Shown here one piece after another: positions 17,982 through 26,953 of a DNA stretch of 64,000 bases (positions are counted from its first letter, which is position 1; each line of letters starts with the position of its first letter). Source of the stretch: Gottschalkia purinilytica (GTDB taxonomy: Bacteria; Bacillota; Clostridia; Tissierellales; Gottschalkiaceae); contig NZ_LGSS01000004.1 of NCBI RefSeq assembly GCF_001190785.1, forward strand, positions 62,001 through 126,000, in the 5' to 3' direction. The position numbers and the translations under genes were made by a program. Under the pieces are notes generated by a model. The model worked only from the letters and a program-made list of their open reading frames with translations. It was not told the DNA's origin and did no database searches.

Positions 17982-18082
17982 TACATGATTATGACTATAT
18001 GACAAGAACTTTAAATAATTATATAAAATACCATATCGATATTGTATTTTTAATATATCCTTAGCATTTTTTATCTTTTATT

Positions 18083-18709
18083 AGGTTGTTGAATAATTAA
18101 TTTTTTCTGAGTATAAGTTTCACTAACATAAATTGATTCTTATTTATTCCAAGGAAACTTATTATACTTAGCCCCTTGTTCTTTATCGAGTAATTTTTCA
18201 ATTAAATACAATAGTAAAGTCCACATTACATGTGACTTATATTTATTAAAACCATATTATCCTATACTCATTTTTAATCGAACTATATGACTTAGCTTTA
18301 CGAAGATTTATATCTGTAATTAAATTAATGGACATTTCATCACATAGCTTAAATAATTTCACACTATCATAAGAGTAAGACGAAGATGTTATGATTATAT
18401 AATTGTTTAACTAGTTGCTCACAATTACTATCATATACATTAGCTGTTTTAAATTCTAAAGCTAAAGGCACTAAATCAGTAGAAGTAACTAAATGTAGCT
18501 TATATCCCTTATACCAGCCTAAACGAATTGACTTTCTTGATTTAGCTTGTGAATCAAATCTAGAACTAATACTGTAATTTCGATTTCTTTTAGTCTAATA
18601 CAGAAAGTTGAATGATCTGGAATATCAGAAAGGCCTATAATGTTAGCAGATAAAATATCATTTTTTAAAGACTATTCTAATTCTCTAAGACAGTATATCT
18701 TATTCATTT
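18083..18709 (-). mobile_element. Transposase remnant, copy 1 (IS4/IS5-like), truncated
   Basis: This 627-bp block is nearly identical to 20308-20932. The minus strand encodes broken DDE-transposase pieces such as DSQAKSGKSIRL and GYKLHLVTSTDLVPLA, interrupted by stops and a frameshift. One end keeps the AGGTTGTTGAATAATTA terminal repeat; the 5' part of the transposase and the other end are missing. It cannot make a functional protein. Confidence 0.8.
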
Positions 18710-18785
18710 AAAAAAGCGCTGATATTAAATTGCAATATGTATTACAATTTTTTTATTTTAATGTATCTATTTTTAAGAAAATAAA

Positions 18786-18813
18786 AACCACTTAACAAAA
18801 GTTAAGTGGTTAA
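18786..18813 (-). terminator. Terminator of the sigma/anti-sigma operon
   Basis: AACCACTTAAC pairs perfectly with its complement around AAAA. The minus strand continues into a T-rich tail. Confidence 0.8.
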
Positions 18814-18825
18814 AGTAGTATATAA

Positions 18826-19620
18826 TTATTTATTCAAAACTCCAACTGCTAATTGTCCATCTTCTGAGTAATCAACTGTGAAGTAAATATCACTATCTTC
18901 CTTTGAAAATTCAAGATATTTTTTATTTGTGTCAATATTGATCCCATCTTTTTCCGCTGCTTCTAGTTTTTCATTTGGAATTTTATCATAAAAATCTTTA
19001 AACTCATAAGAATACGAATCAATATCTGAGTAAAAGCTTCCAATCATTGCTTTTGCTTGAAGAACAATATCTTCTTTACTCATTTCATTATAGTTTTCAT
19101 CCCAGTTATATCTGCCAAAATGATGAAATTCACCTGTTACATTATCAATATCAAATACAAATTTAAGACCATCTTTTTCTAATTGAATTGAACTCCAATT
19201 CATTGTTTCATAATCTACTCTTCCTTCACCTGACTTAATACCTGTAATATCAAATTCTTTTAATTCGGGGAAAGCTGTATAAACTTTGTTTAAAGCTGTT
19301 TGTTGAACAGAAGTAAGGTTAGAACTATCTGGAAGATATTCTGACAATTTCATATCAACATTTTCCTCTTGAATAGTTACTGTTTTAAACGCTTCAATAA
19401 CATGTGGTGCTGCGAGTGCTCCTAAAGGAAGTATTACTGCTATTGCTAAAGTTGTGGTACTTAACATAAATCTCTTTTTCTTTTTCATAAATCTTTGCTC
19501 TCCTTTTTTAATAATATTATTTATATACAAGTTTCGTGTTTTAAAATATGCTTGCTCAGGACACTCTATGCTATCAGCATAGTTTGACAATTGTTCTTTT
19601 AATTTCCTTTCAATATCCAT
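18826..19620 (-). CDS. Membrane protein, probable anti-sigma factor of the adjacent ECF sigma
   Basis: This 264-residue protein has a cytoplasmic N-terminus (about 1-50), one transmembrane helix (about 51-71, LSTTTLAIAVILPLGALAA) and an extracytoplasmic domain of about 190 residues rich in acidic and aromatic residues. It overlaps the upstream sigma gene by 22 nt. That pairing and topology are characteristic of membrane anti-sigma factors that release the sigma on an envelope signal. No named family was recognised in the outer domain. Confidence 0.65.
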   Translation of the reverse strand: MDIERKLKEQLSNYADSIECPEQAYFKTRNLYINNIIKKGEQRFMKKKKRFMLSTTTLAIAVILPLGALAAPHVIEAFKTVTIQEENVDMKLSEYLPDSSNLTSVQQTALNKVYTAFPELKEFDITGIKSGEGRVDYETMNWSSIQLEKDGLKFVFDIDNVTGEFHHFGRYNWDENYNEMSKEDIVLQAKAMIGSFYSDIDSYSYEFKDFYDKIPNEKLEAAEKDGINIDTNKKYLEFSKEDSDIYFTVDYSEDGQLAVGVLNK

Positions 19621-20234
19621 TTTTTATTTTTGCGACCTCCATCCACATTATTTATTAAATCTATCCGCCTTTTTAACTGCTTCAAAGCTAAGTGATGTCT
19701 TGACTTTACAGTTCCCAAAGGTATTTCTAATATATCTGCAATCTCTTGCAATGAATAATCATAACAGTATCTTAAAACTATTACTGCTTTTAGTTTATCT
19801 GATAAACTATTAATTAATTCCATTATTTCACTTTCTAATTCAGAGTGAATAATGTTTGGCTCATAACTCATATCCTCTCTGCTTAGCATTGAACATTGTT
19901 TTTCAAAAATCCGAAAAATACGCCAATTTTTTCTTTTAAAGTTACTAATTTGCCGAACAGTTATTCCATGAAGCCATGCTCGAAAAGGTTTATCTAAATT
20001 ATAATTATTAATTGAACTCCACAACTGAACATAAACTTCATTCATAATATCCTCTCTATCCATGTTATTATAAACAATCATTGAAATTAATCTATAAACA
20101 TCACTACTGGTTTCATTATAAATAAAGTCAAAAGATTCGATTGAGCCATCTCTCATCTCTTTTATATGCTTATAAAGCTCGTAGTCTTTTTCTTTTGACT
20201 GGTCTGACAATATTTTTTCCTCCTCTCTAATCAT
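19599..20234 (-). CDS. ECF-type RNA polymerase sigma factor
   Basis: This 211-residue sigma-70 family protein has region 2 at about 25-105 (DVYRLISMIVYNNMDREDIMNEVYVQLW, PFRAWLHGITVRQISNFKR). Region 4 lies at about 140-195 and carries the HTH YSLQEIADILEIPLGTVKSR. It directs RNA polymerase to a small stress regulon, probably including its own operon. The anti-sigma-like gene overlaps its 3' end. The operon lies between two direct copies of a transposase remnant. Target promoters are unknown. Confidence 0.88.
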   Translation of the reverse strand: MIREEEKILSDQSKEKDYELYKHIKEMRDGSIESFDFIYNETSSDVYRLISMIVYNNMDREDIMNEVYVQLWSSINNYNLDKPFRAWLHGITVRQISNFKRKNWRIFRIFEKQCSMLSREDMSYEPNIIHSELESEIMELINSLSDKLKAVIVLRYCYDYSLQEIADILEIPLGTVKSRHHLALKQLKRRIDLINNVDGGRKNKKWILKGN

Positions 20235-20307
20235 TTAATTTGTAAGCTGCTTACATAATGTATTGGTTCAATTTATATGAAAGGTTCACTTTTTATTTAT
20301 TTTTTAT

Positions 20308-21193
20308 AGGTTATTGAATAATTAAATTTTTCTGAGTATAAGTTTCACTAATATAAATCAATTCCTATTTATTCAAGGAAACTTATTACACTTAGCCCCT
20401 TGTTCTTTATCGAGTAATTTTTCAATTAAATACAATAGTAAAGTCCACATTACATGTGACTTATATTTATTAAAACCATATTATCCTATACTCATTTTCG
20501 ATCGAACTATATGACTTAGCTTTACGAAGGTTTATATCTGTAATTAAATTAATGGACATTTCATCACATAGCTTAAATAATTTCACACTATCATAAGAGT
20601 AAGACGAAGATGTTATGATTATATAATTGTTTAACTAGTTGTTCACAATTACTATCATATACATTAGCTGTTTTAAATTCTAAAGCTAAAGGCACTAAAT
20701 CAGTAGAAGTAACTAAATGTAGCTTATATCCCTTATACCAGCATAAACGAATTGACTTTCCTGATTTAGCTTGTGAATCAAATCTAGAACTAATACTGTA
20801 ATTTCGATTTCTTTTAGTCTAATACAGAAAGTTGAATGATCTGGAATATCAGAAAGGCCTATAATGTTAGCAGATAAAATATCATTTTTTAAAGACTATT
20901 CTAATTCTCTAAGACAGTATATTTTATTCATTATTTTGTATAGAAAGCATTGAATAATCTGCAAATCAGAGTACTTCTTAGGTATCCCGATTTGTGGGAA
21001 CTTAATATTATTAGCAACTTTATCAAATATGTCTTGTAGTTTTTTACAAACAGCAAAAGGGATTATCTTTTATCATATTAAATGTTACAATCATTTTATG
21101 GTCATCCTTTCTAGGTGATTGTTTTGTGTGCGCTTAACATGATACTAGAAATTAGACGATTTTTTAGTGGTAGTTTTAGTTATTTAACAACCT
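20308..21193 (-). mobile_element. Transposase remnant, copy 2 (IS4/IS5-like), with both ends
   Basis: The element runs from AGGTTATTGAATAA at one end to the inverted TTATTTAACAACCT at the other, about 886 bp. On the minus strand a transposase can be followed in pieces: DNPFAVCKKLQDIFDKVANN and IPKKYSDLQIIQCFLYKIMN, then IPDHSTF. After a frameshift it continues as RFDSQAKSGKSIRL and VPLALEFKTANVYDSN. Several in-frame stops show it is dead. Compared with copy 1 it keeps the transposase N-terminal part. Confidence 0.82.
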
Positions 21194-21204
21194 ATTTTAT
21201 AATA

Positions 21205-21260
21205 AAAATCACTTCAATTCACATTAACCTACAATACAAATGATGAATTGAAGTGATTTT
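21205..21260 (-). terminator. nrdDG operon terminator
   Basis: The 17-nt arms AAAATCACTTCAATTCA (21205-21221) and complement (21244-21260) flank a 22-nt loop. The minus strand continues with T-rich sequence. Confidence 0.75.
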
Positions 21261-21312
21261 AAATAATATATCAAAATAATTCTATATTAAATGTTATATA
21301 ATATTTTTATCT

Positions 21313-21822
21313 TTAAATATCTGCAAGTACAATTTCTCTATTAAGCTTTGTTTTTTTTACATCAATAATACGTTGATTTTCAGAACCTCTAAGCTTTAGC
21401 ATCAGATTTTTCTTTTCAATTTCAAATTTTCCGTCTACAAGTACGTCTATATTATCAAGCAACTCTGTCCATCCATTTATTTCAGAAGAATTCCTCTCTA
21501 TAAATTCGTAAGTATATCCAGTATATGTAACAATACTGTATCCCAATTTTTTTACTCGTTCTGCTAACTTTGCAAGAGGTTTTGCTTGTTCAAAAGGTTC
21601 TCCACCACTTAACGTTATACCATCTAACAGTGGATTTTCTTTTATCATCTTAATAATACTCTCAAAATCAACTAATTTTCCTCCCTTAAAAGAATGAGTA
21701 TGTGGATTATGGCATCCTGTACAGTTATGTTTACAACCTTGTGTAAAAACTACAAGACGTATACCTGGCCCATCTACAATGGAATCTTGAACTATTCCTG
21801 CAACTCTCAACATGTTATCCAT
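21313..21822 (-). CDS. nrdG: Anaerobic ribonucleoside-triphosphate reductase activating protein
   Basis: This 169-residue radical-SAM enzyme installs the glycyl radical on NrdD. The [4Fe-4S] motif is CKHNCTGC (about 30-37), followed by the SAM-binding SGGEPFEQ (about 73-80). Length matches NrdG. AAGGTGAT precedes the ATG. It lies 33 nt after nrdD in one operon controlled by the cobalamin riboswitch. Confidence 0.96.
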   Translation of the reverse strand: MDNMLRVAGIVQDSIVDGPGIRLVVFTQGCKHNCTGCHNPHTHSFKGGKLVDFESIIKMIKENPLLDGITLSGGEPFEQAKPLAKLAERVKKLGYSIVTYTGYTYEFIERNSSEINGWTELLDNIDVLVDGKFEIEKKNLMLKLRGSENQRIIDVKKTKLNREIVLADI

Positions 21823-21855
21823 CTATATCACCTTACATTCAATAAATAAAATCTT

Positions 21856-24177
21856 CTATATCATTGATGCATGTTTTACTCTATCTCTTTCCTCAGATCT
21901 TTTAGCATCATTGAATCTCTCTAATGTTCCTACCAAATATCCTGTTATTCTTCTAATTCTTTCAAACTTTATATTGCCTTCTTCTCTACCACAGCCAGGA
22001 CATTCATCTCCAATTATTCCAGAATAGCCACAAACAGGGTCTCTATCAACCGGATGATTTATAGAACCATATCCTATTCCTGTTTCTTTCATAGCTCTTA
22101 TTATTTTTTCAAAAGCATCAATATTTTGTGAAGGATCACCATCAAGCTCTACATATGTTATGTGTCCTCCATTTGTAAGCTCATGATATGGTGCTTCCGT
22201 CTTTATCTTATTAAATGCAGTTGTATTATAGTAAACAGGTACATGGAAACTATTAGTGTAGTATTCTCTATTTGTAACTCCATCTATTTCCCCAAATATC
22301 TCTCTATCAATCTTTATAAATCTTCCAGCAGTACCTTCAGCGGGTGTAGCTATTAATGAAAAGTTCATCTTATAATTATTCGCAGCATCGTCCATGCGCT
22401 TTCTCATGTGCTCTATTATTCTAAGTCCAAGTTTTTGAGATTCATCTGATTCTCCGTGATGCTTTCCAGTTAAGGCTTTAAGACATTCTGCCAGTCCTAT
22501 AAATCCAACAGTTAATGTACCATGCTTTAATACTTCTCTAATTTCATCTTCCCAGCTAAGCTTTTCAGAGTCAATCCAAACACCTTGCCCCATAAGGAAT
22601 GGGAAGTTTTTAACCTTTTTTTCTGCTTGTATTTCAAATCTGTCTAATAACTGCTTTATTACAAGATCAATTTTTTCATCAAGCTCTTTAAAGAAATTTT
22701 CTAAGTTTCTATTACTCTTTAAGGCTATTCTTGGTAAATTTATTGTTGTAAAGCTCAAATTTCCTCTTCCATATACAACTTCTCTTGATGGATCATATAC
22801 ATTCGTCATTGCTCTCGTTCTACATCCCATATATGCTATTTCAGTTTCAGGGTGTCCTTCTTTATAGTATTTCAAGTTAAATGAAGCATCTATAAAAGAG
22901 AAGTTAGGGAACAGTCTTTTAGCACTAACCTTGCATGCAAGTTTAAATAAATCATAGTTAGTATCACCTGTATTATAGTTCACTCCTTCTTTCACTTTAA
23001 ATATTTGTATAGGGAATATAGGAGTTTCACCATTTCCAAGACCTGCTTCCGTAGCTAAAAGAAGATTTCTAACTACCATTCTCCCTTCTAATGATGTATC
23101 TGTACCGTAATTAATAGAACTAAATGGTACTTGTGCACCTGCTCTACTATGCATCGTATTTAAATTATGAATAAAGGCCTCCATTGCCTGATATGTACTT
23201 TTATCAGTTTCAGTATATGCTTTATCTCTTGCAAATTTCTGAGCTTTTCTTATAACTTCTACATTATCAAAGTATTCTAATAAATGTTTCTCTTCAATTT
23301 TTACATATTCTTTCTCCATTTTTAAATTAGGCTCTACATTATATAGCTCTTTAATATCTTTAAAAGTTTTTTTTACTAACATCTCTGTATCAGTATTTTC
23401 TGTTAGTAACTCTATAGTATTAATAAGATTCTTAGTATAAAATTTTGCATAAGTTTTCGCAACACCAGGAGCTATACCATAGTCAAAGTTTGGAATACTC
23501 TGACCTCCGTGTTGGTCATTCTGATTTGATTGAATAGCTATACATGCAAGAGCTGAATAACTTTGAATATCATTTGGTTCTCTTAAATGACCATGACCTG
23601 TGCTGAAGCCTTTCTTAAATAACTTTTCAATATCAATCTGGCAACATGTAGTAGTAAGAGTGAGAAAATCAAGGTCATGTATATGTATATCTCCATCTTT
23701 ATGGGCCTTTGAATATTCAGGTTTTAAAATAAACATATTATAAAACTGTTTTGCTCCTTCTGAACCATATTTGAGCATTGTACCCATAGCTGTATTACCA
23801 TCTATATTTGCATTTTCACGTTTAAAATCATTATCCTCAGCTTCTTTGAAGGTCAAATCTTCATATATCTTCATAAGCTTAGTATTCATTTCTCTTAACC
23901 TTGTTCTTTCTGCTCTATATAATATATATGCCTTAGCAGTTTCAGCCCATCCATTATCTATGAGGACTTTCTCAACAATGTCTTGTATTTGTTCAACTGA
24001 TGGAATAGTATCAGCAATCTCTTTTTCAGTGTATTCTACCATCTTTTCAGCCAGCCTGAAAGCAGCTTCATAATCTTTTACTCCTACAGAATTTGAAGCC
24101 CTAAATATAGCATTTGCGATTTTTTCAATATTAAAGGGTACTTCCCTTCCATCTCTTTTTTTAATCTTTGTAATCAT
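21856..24177 (-). CDS. nrdD: Anaerobic (class III) ribonucleoside-triphosphate reductase
   Basis: This 773-residue glycyl-radical enzyme reduces ribonucleotides to deoxyribonucleotides without oxygen. It has an N-terminal ATP-cone (about 1-95, starting MITKIKKRDGREVPFN). The catalytic barrel carries cysteines in the LTTTCCQIDI and MGCRTRAM regions. A zinc site follows (CGYSG with CPGCG), then the C-terminal glycyl-radical motif RRITGYLVGTLERFND. The start at 24177 has GGAGG upstream. A longer frame to 24447 runs through the riboswitch and is not coding. nrdG follows. Confidence 0.96.
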   Translation of the reverse strand: MITKIKKRDGREVPFNIEKIANAIFRASNSVGVKDYEAAFRLAEKMVEYTEKEIADTIPSVEQIQDIVEKVLIDNGWAETAKAYILYRAERTRLREMNTKLMKIYEDLTFKEAEDNDFKRENANIDGNTAMGTMLKYGSEGAKQFYNMFILKPEYSKAHKDGDIHIHDLDFLTLTTTCCQIDIEKLFKKGFSTGHGHLREPNDIQSYSALACIAIQSNQNDQHGGQSIPNFDYGIAPGVAKTYAKFYTKNLINTIELLTENTDTEMLVKKTFKDIKELYNVEPNLKMEKEYVKIEEKHLLEYFDNVEVIRKAQKFARDKAYTETDKSTYQAMEAFIHNLNTMHSRAGAQVPFSSINYGTDTSLEGRMVVRNLLLATEAGLGNGETPIFPIQIFKVKEGVNYNTGDTNYDLFKLACKVSAKRLFPNFSFIDASFNLKYYKEGHPETEIAYMGCRTRAMTNVYDPSREVVYGRGNLSFTTINLPRIALKSNRNLENFFKELDEKIDLVIKQLLDRFEIQAEKKVKNFPFLMGQGVWIDSEKLSWEDEIREVLKHGTLTVGFIGLAECLKALTGKHHGESDESQKLGLRIIEHMRKRMDDAANNYKMNFSLIATPAEGTAGRFIKIDREIFGEIDGVTNREYYTNSFHVPVYYNTTAFNKIKTEAPYHELTNGGHITYVELDGDPSQNIDAFEKIIRAMKETGIGYGSINHPVDRDPVCGYSGIIGDECPGCGREEGNIKFERIRRITGYLVGTLERFNDAKRSEERDRVKHASMI

Positions 24178-24229
24178 TATAAAGAAATCCTCCTTAGGCT
24201 TTGTGATTAGTAATATTAGTATAAGTTCA

Positions 24230-24261
24230 AAATAAAACCTCCTGTTAAAATTCTCAGGAGG
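24230..24261 (-). terminator. Riboswitch expression-platform terminator
   Basis: CCTCCTG and CAGGAGG (24238-24244 and 24255-24261) form a strong stem with a 10-nt loop, followed on the minus strand by TTTTATTTT. It lies between the cobalamin aptamer and nrdD, so ligand binding should end transcription here. Confidence 0.85.
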
Positions 24262-24332
24262 ATGAATATATCCAAGTATATAACTTATAATATTCAATAC
24301 CTTCCTATTCTCCGTAGGATTTAGGTATATAA

Positions 24333-24490
24333 AATATAGGCAGGTATTCTGACTCTGGCTCATGAATGTTTTACACCTTCCCGGAATACCAGTGGTAAAA
24401 GTAAAACATCTCCCCATTACAGCGGCGGGACCGTACAGGACTTGCACCTGATTCCCTTTTAAGTTGCATTTATAATGCAGCCACCTATAT
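24333..24490 (-). promoter_or_regulatory. Cobalamin (B12) riboswitch aptamer
   Basis: Read on the minus strand the conserved landmarks occur in order: GGGAATCAGGTGCAAGTCC, then GGTCCCGCCGCTGTAATGG (the B12 box core GCCGCTGTAA), CCACTGG, GGGAAGG, and the closing ATGAGCCAGAGTCAGAATAC followed by CTGCC. The outer helix pairs TATAGG near 24489 with CCTGCCTATA near 24340. It sits ahead of nrdDG and a terminator. Confidence 0.95.
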
Positions 24491-24637
24491 TTACACTATA
24501 TGTTGTGTACTTAGTTTATCATATACTATATCTAGCGTCAACTAGTAATTCTTTTTCTATAGAATTATAATTTATTTATTTTTTAAGAGCCCATAAACAT
24601 TAAATTTAAAATGAATTTGCATAAAATAGTCTCAAAA

Positions 24638-24695
24638 AATTAACTATATAATACATGACAAGATTCTATAATTTTCTTGTATTATATAGTTAATT
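24638..24695. repeat. Perfect inverted repeat in a non-coding stretch
   Basis: Two perfect 18-nt arms (24638-24655 and 24678-24695, AATTAACTATATAATACA and complement) flank a 22-nt spacer and are followed by a T-rich run on the plus strand. No plus-strand gene precedes it. It could be a bidirectional terminator or a small repeat element. Between it and 25010 nothing else was recognised. Confidence 0.5.
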
Positions 24696-25012
24696 TGCAA
24701 ATTATTTTTTTATAATATTATCTCGCACTTCATATTTTATATCATTAAATATAAGTTGTACACATCCTATTGAGGGCAAAATGTTAAAGCTTTTTTCAAT
24801 ATAACTTTATAACTCCCAAATTCTATCTTTGATACATTATTTAAAATAAATCTACAATTAATAACATGATTATATATAAAATTAATATGGAATATCTAGC
24901 TTAGAGTTATTTTTTGATCTATTCTTATAATTAGCACAAATAGCTTATTTTCTTACGTTTAATGATAATATACCCATATACTAGCCTTCAAATCTTTTTA
25001 TTTTAACAGACT

Positions 25013-25333
25013 GTGTGGAATTCTCCCATCCTCTCTAGGTGGGAGATGGCTAATACTAATTTAGTAAATACTGGATGTATTTGCTAAATTGTGATATTAT
25101 AACTTCAAGAACAACTAAAAACTGAATATATAGAGTTGCTATAGGAAATGCTCTATAGCATAAAATATTCAAGCACTCGCCCAGTTAGTATAGCGAAAAC
25201 CAAGCATATATGCCAATATAGAAGTTCTTATGTTATATTTCGAGGTTGGTTCAACCTTTAGAGCCTAGATAAACTTGTCTCATTGAGATATTGACTAGGA
25301 AGCCATCCACTTCTATAAGTGGTGGTAGTTCAC
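25013..25333 (+). mobile_element. IS200/IS605-type end remnant with omega-RNA-like segment, no transposase
   Basis: The left part has a hairpin TCTCCCA-TGGGAGA (25022-25046). The right part (about 25170-25333) resembles the 3' end of IS605/IStron elements that encode the TnpB guide RNA. It has AAGCACTCGCCCAGTTAGTA and CCAAGCATATATGCCAATAT, the hairpin AGGTTG-GTT-CAACCT, and a terminal hairpin CCACTT-CTAT-AAGTGG leading to GGTAGTTCAC. No tnpA or tnpB coding sequence is present. The right end forms the last codons of the acetyltransferase at 25313. Identity is by remembered sequence pattern; a group I intron part (IStron) is possible. Confidence 0.6.
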
Positions 25334-25858
25334 GTATTCATCTTGAAGAATTCCCATATGAATTATATCATGCCATGTTCCTTCTCTAAAAAGACTTTGA
25401 CGAGAACTTCCTTCGTATTTAAATCCTAATTTTTCATATAATTTGATTGCATTGTTGTTAAAAGAAAAAACCCTTAATGATACTCTGTGAAGATTCATTT
25501 CGAGAAATGCATAATCAAGAAGAAGTTTTAACGCTTCTGTTCCATATCCTTTTCCCCAATAATCTTTTTCCCCAATGTCTATAATACATTCGGCATTACG
25601 ATTTTTATAATCTATATTTATTAATGAAGTAATTCCTATTGGTGTATCTGATTTCTTTTCTACTATAATATAACTTTTAGACGAATGAGATCCCAAAATA
25701 ACTTGATTAATAAATTCCTTTGTCTCGTCTAAATCATATACATCCAAAAGTGGGTTAGTTGATTGCATAATTTCTATATTATTTCTCCATGAATGATAAA
25801 GTTCTGCATAGCTTGATGTCATTTTTTTTAAAACAATTCTAGAAGATTCAAACAACAT
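25313..25858 (-). CDS. GNAT N-acetyltransferase, RimJ/RimL-like
   Basis: This 181-residue acetyl-CoA-dependent transferase has the GNAT core GEKDYWGKGYGTEALKLLLDYAF (in two parts: GEKDYWGKGYG, then TEALKLLLDYAF) and NNAIKLYEKLGFKYEG, the acetyl-CoA loop and following helix. The family acetylates protein N-termini or small molecules. The ATG at 25858 has AAAGGAG 8 nt upstream. The final residues YHHL and the stop codon come from the end of the IS605-type remnant, so the original C-terminus has probably been replaced. It is 13 nt downstream of the TetR gene and likely its co-transcribed target. Confidence 0.85.
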   Translation of the reverse strand: MLFESSRIVLKKMTSSYAELYHSWRNNIEIMQSTNPLLDVYDLDETKEFINQVILGSHSSKSYIIVEKKSDTPIGITSLINIDYKNRNAECIIDIGEKDYWGKGYGTEALKLLLDYAFLEMNLHRVSLRVFSFNNNAIKLYEKLGFKYEGSSRQSLFREGTWHDIIHMGILQDEYVNYHHL

Positions 25859-25871
25859 AAAAAACACTCCT

Positions 25872-26495
25872 TTATTTTTCTATAATTGGACAAAGCATTT
25901 CCTTTAATGAAAAAACTAATACCTTAAGCTGATCATTTACTTTTGTTCTCTCTATACCTAAGTGAAATGTATCTAACATTAATCCATCTAAAAATGAGAT
26001 AAGATAAAGAGCAATTGATTCTGAGGATAAACGAGGTTGAAACTCTCCTCTTTCACTTCCTTTTTGGATAAACTTTTTTATAGAATTCACTAATTTTTGG
26101 TACCGTTCAGTTACATAAGAATGGTTTCCCCTATTTCCCAAGTAATAAGTTGTTAAAAAGAACTCTGTCTTACATATCAAAAGAGATTCATTAATAGTCT
26201 CAATGTTTCTCTGTTGTGATTCAACCCAGTTTGTCAGTTGTTTCCAAAAATGAGTTTGATCATCTTCTTCAAAGAAATGAATATCTATTTGATCCTCAAA
26301 TTTAAGAACTTCCATAAAAACATGCTCAATATTATCAAAATAGGAATATAAGGCTCCTCTTGATACTCCTGCTTCATCCATAATGTCTTGCATAGTAGAA
26401 TGCGTATATCCTTTTTTGATAAACACTCGTCTTGCTGCTTTTAACAACTCGTTCTTTTTTTGTTTCTTATAGTTCTCACTTACTTTTGGTGCCAT
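25872..26495 (-). CDS. TetR/AcrR-family transcriptional regulator
   Basis: This 207-residue repressor has the N-terminal TetR HTH at about 14-60 (ARRVFIKKGYTHSTMQDIMDE, then AGVSRGALYSYFDN) and an alpha-helical ligand domain. The ATG at 26495 (MAPKVSENYKK) has GGAGG 8 nt upstream. Two dyad operators about 90-140 bp upstream suggest autoregulation. It precedes the acetyltransferase by 13 nt. The inducer is unknown. Confidence 0.9.
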   Translation of the reverse strand: MAPKVSENYKKQKKNELLKAARRVFIKKGYTHSTMQDIMDEAGVSRGALYSYFDNIEHVFMEVLKFEDQIDIHFFEEDDQTHFWKQLTNWVESQQRNIETINESLLICKTEFFLTTYYLGNRGNHSYVTERYQKLVNSIKKFIQKGSERGEFQPRLSSESIALYLISFLDGLMLDTFHLGIERTKVNDQLKVLVFSLKEMLCPIIEK

Positions 26496-26584
26496 AATAC
26501 ATTCCTCCTCCGGTACAAATATCATAATAGAAATTACAACTGTGAATGATCATAAAGATTTATTTTTTTACATCTGTAAAATAT

Positions 26585-26634
26585 ACATTGGTGTCATTTT
26601 AGATTATATTTTCATTATAAACGACACCAATGTC
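26585..26634 (-). promoter_or_regulatory. Paired TetR-type operators
   Basis: The 12-mer GACACCAATGTC (26623-26634), itself a GACA-N4-TGTC dyad, is repeated in inverted form as TACATTGGTGTC (26584-26595). Both lie upstream of the TetR gene, around the likely promoter. Repression by that protein is inferred from position. Confidence 0.6.
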
Positions 26635-26846
26635 GTTTTCAAGTTTTACTTTGGAAAATAATTAGTTAAAACATAGTTATTCTTTGATTTCATGATAAAG
26701 AAGTCACTATAAATAATTCAATTTTTAAGTTAGTTATGCAAGCACAAGCCTATATGTATTCCCTTACTCCACAATATTTTCACGGATTTCCGACCTTGAA
26801 TGTAGGATTGAAGGATTTTTGAACTTTCACTTAATAATTTTTCCAT

Positions 26847-26878
26847 AAAAAAAGGTACTAAAGTTTAGTACCTTTTTC
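26847..26878. terminator. Intrinsic terminator hairpin
   Basis: GGTACTAAA pairs with TTTAGTACC inside A and T runs, so it can work in both directions. Confidence 0.7.
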
Positions 26879-26953
26879 TTTACTATTATTTATGTTTAAT
26901 TAATTTTTTGAATAAATGTTAAGTTCTACATTTTTCTTATTAAAAAGTCCTTA

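Noticed and set aside
18083-21193. Functional composite transposon carrying the sigma genes
   Set aside because: Both transposase copies carry stops and a frameshift, and one copy lacks an end.
24178-24447. N-terminal extension of nrdD to 24447
   Set aside because: The extra codons translate the cobalamin riboswitch and its terminator. The start at 24177 has a proper ribosome site and the expected first residues.
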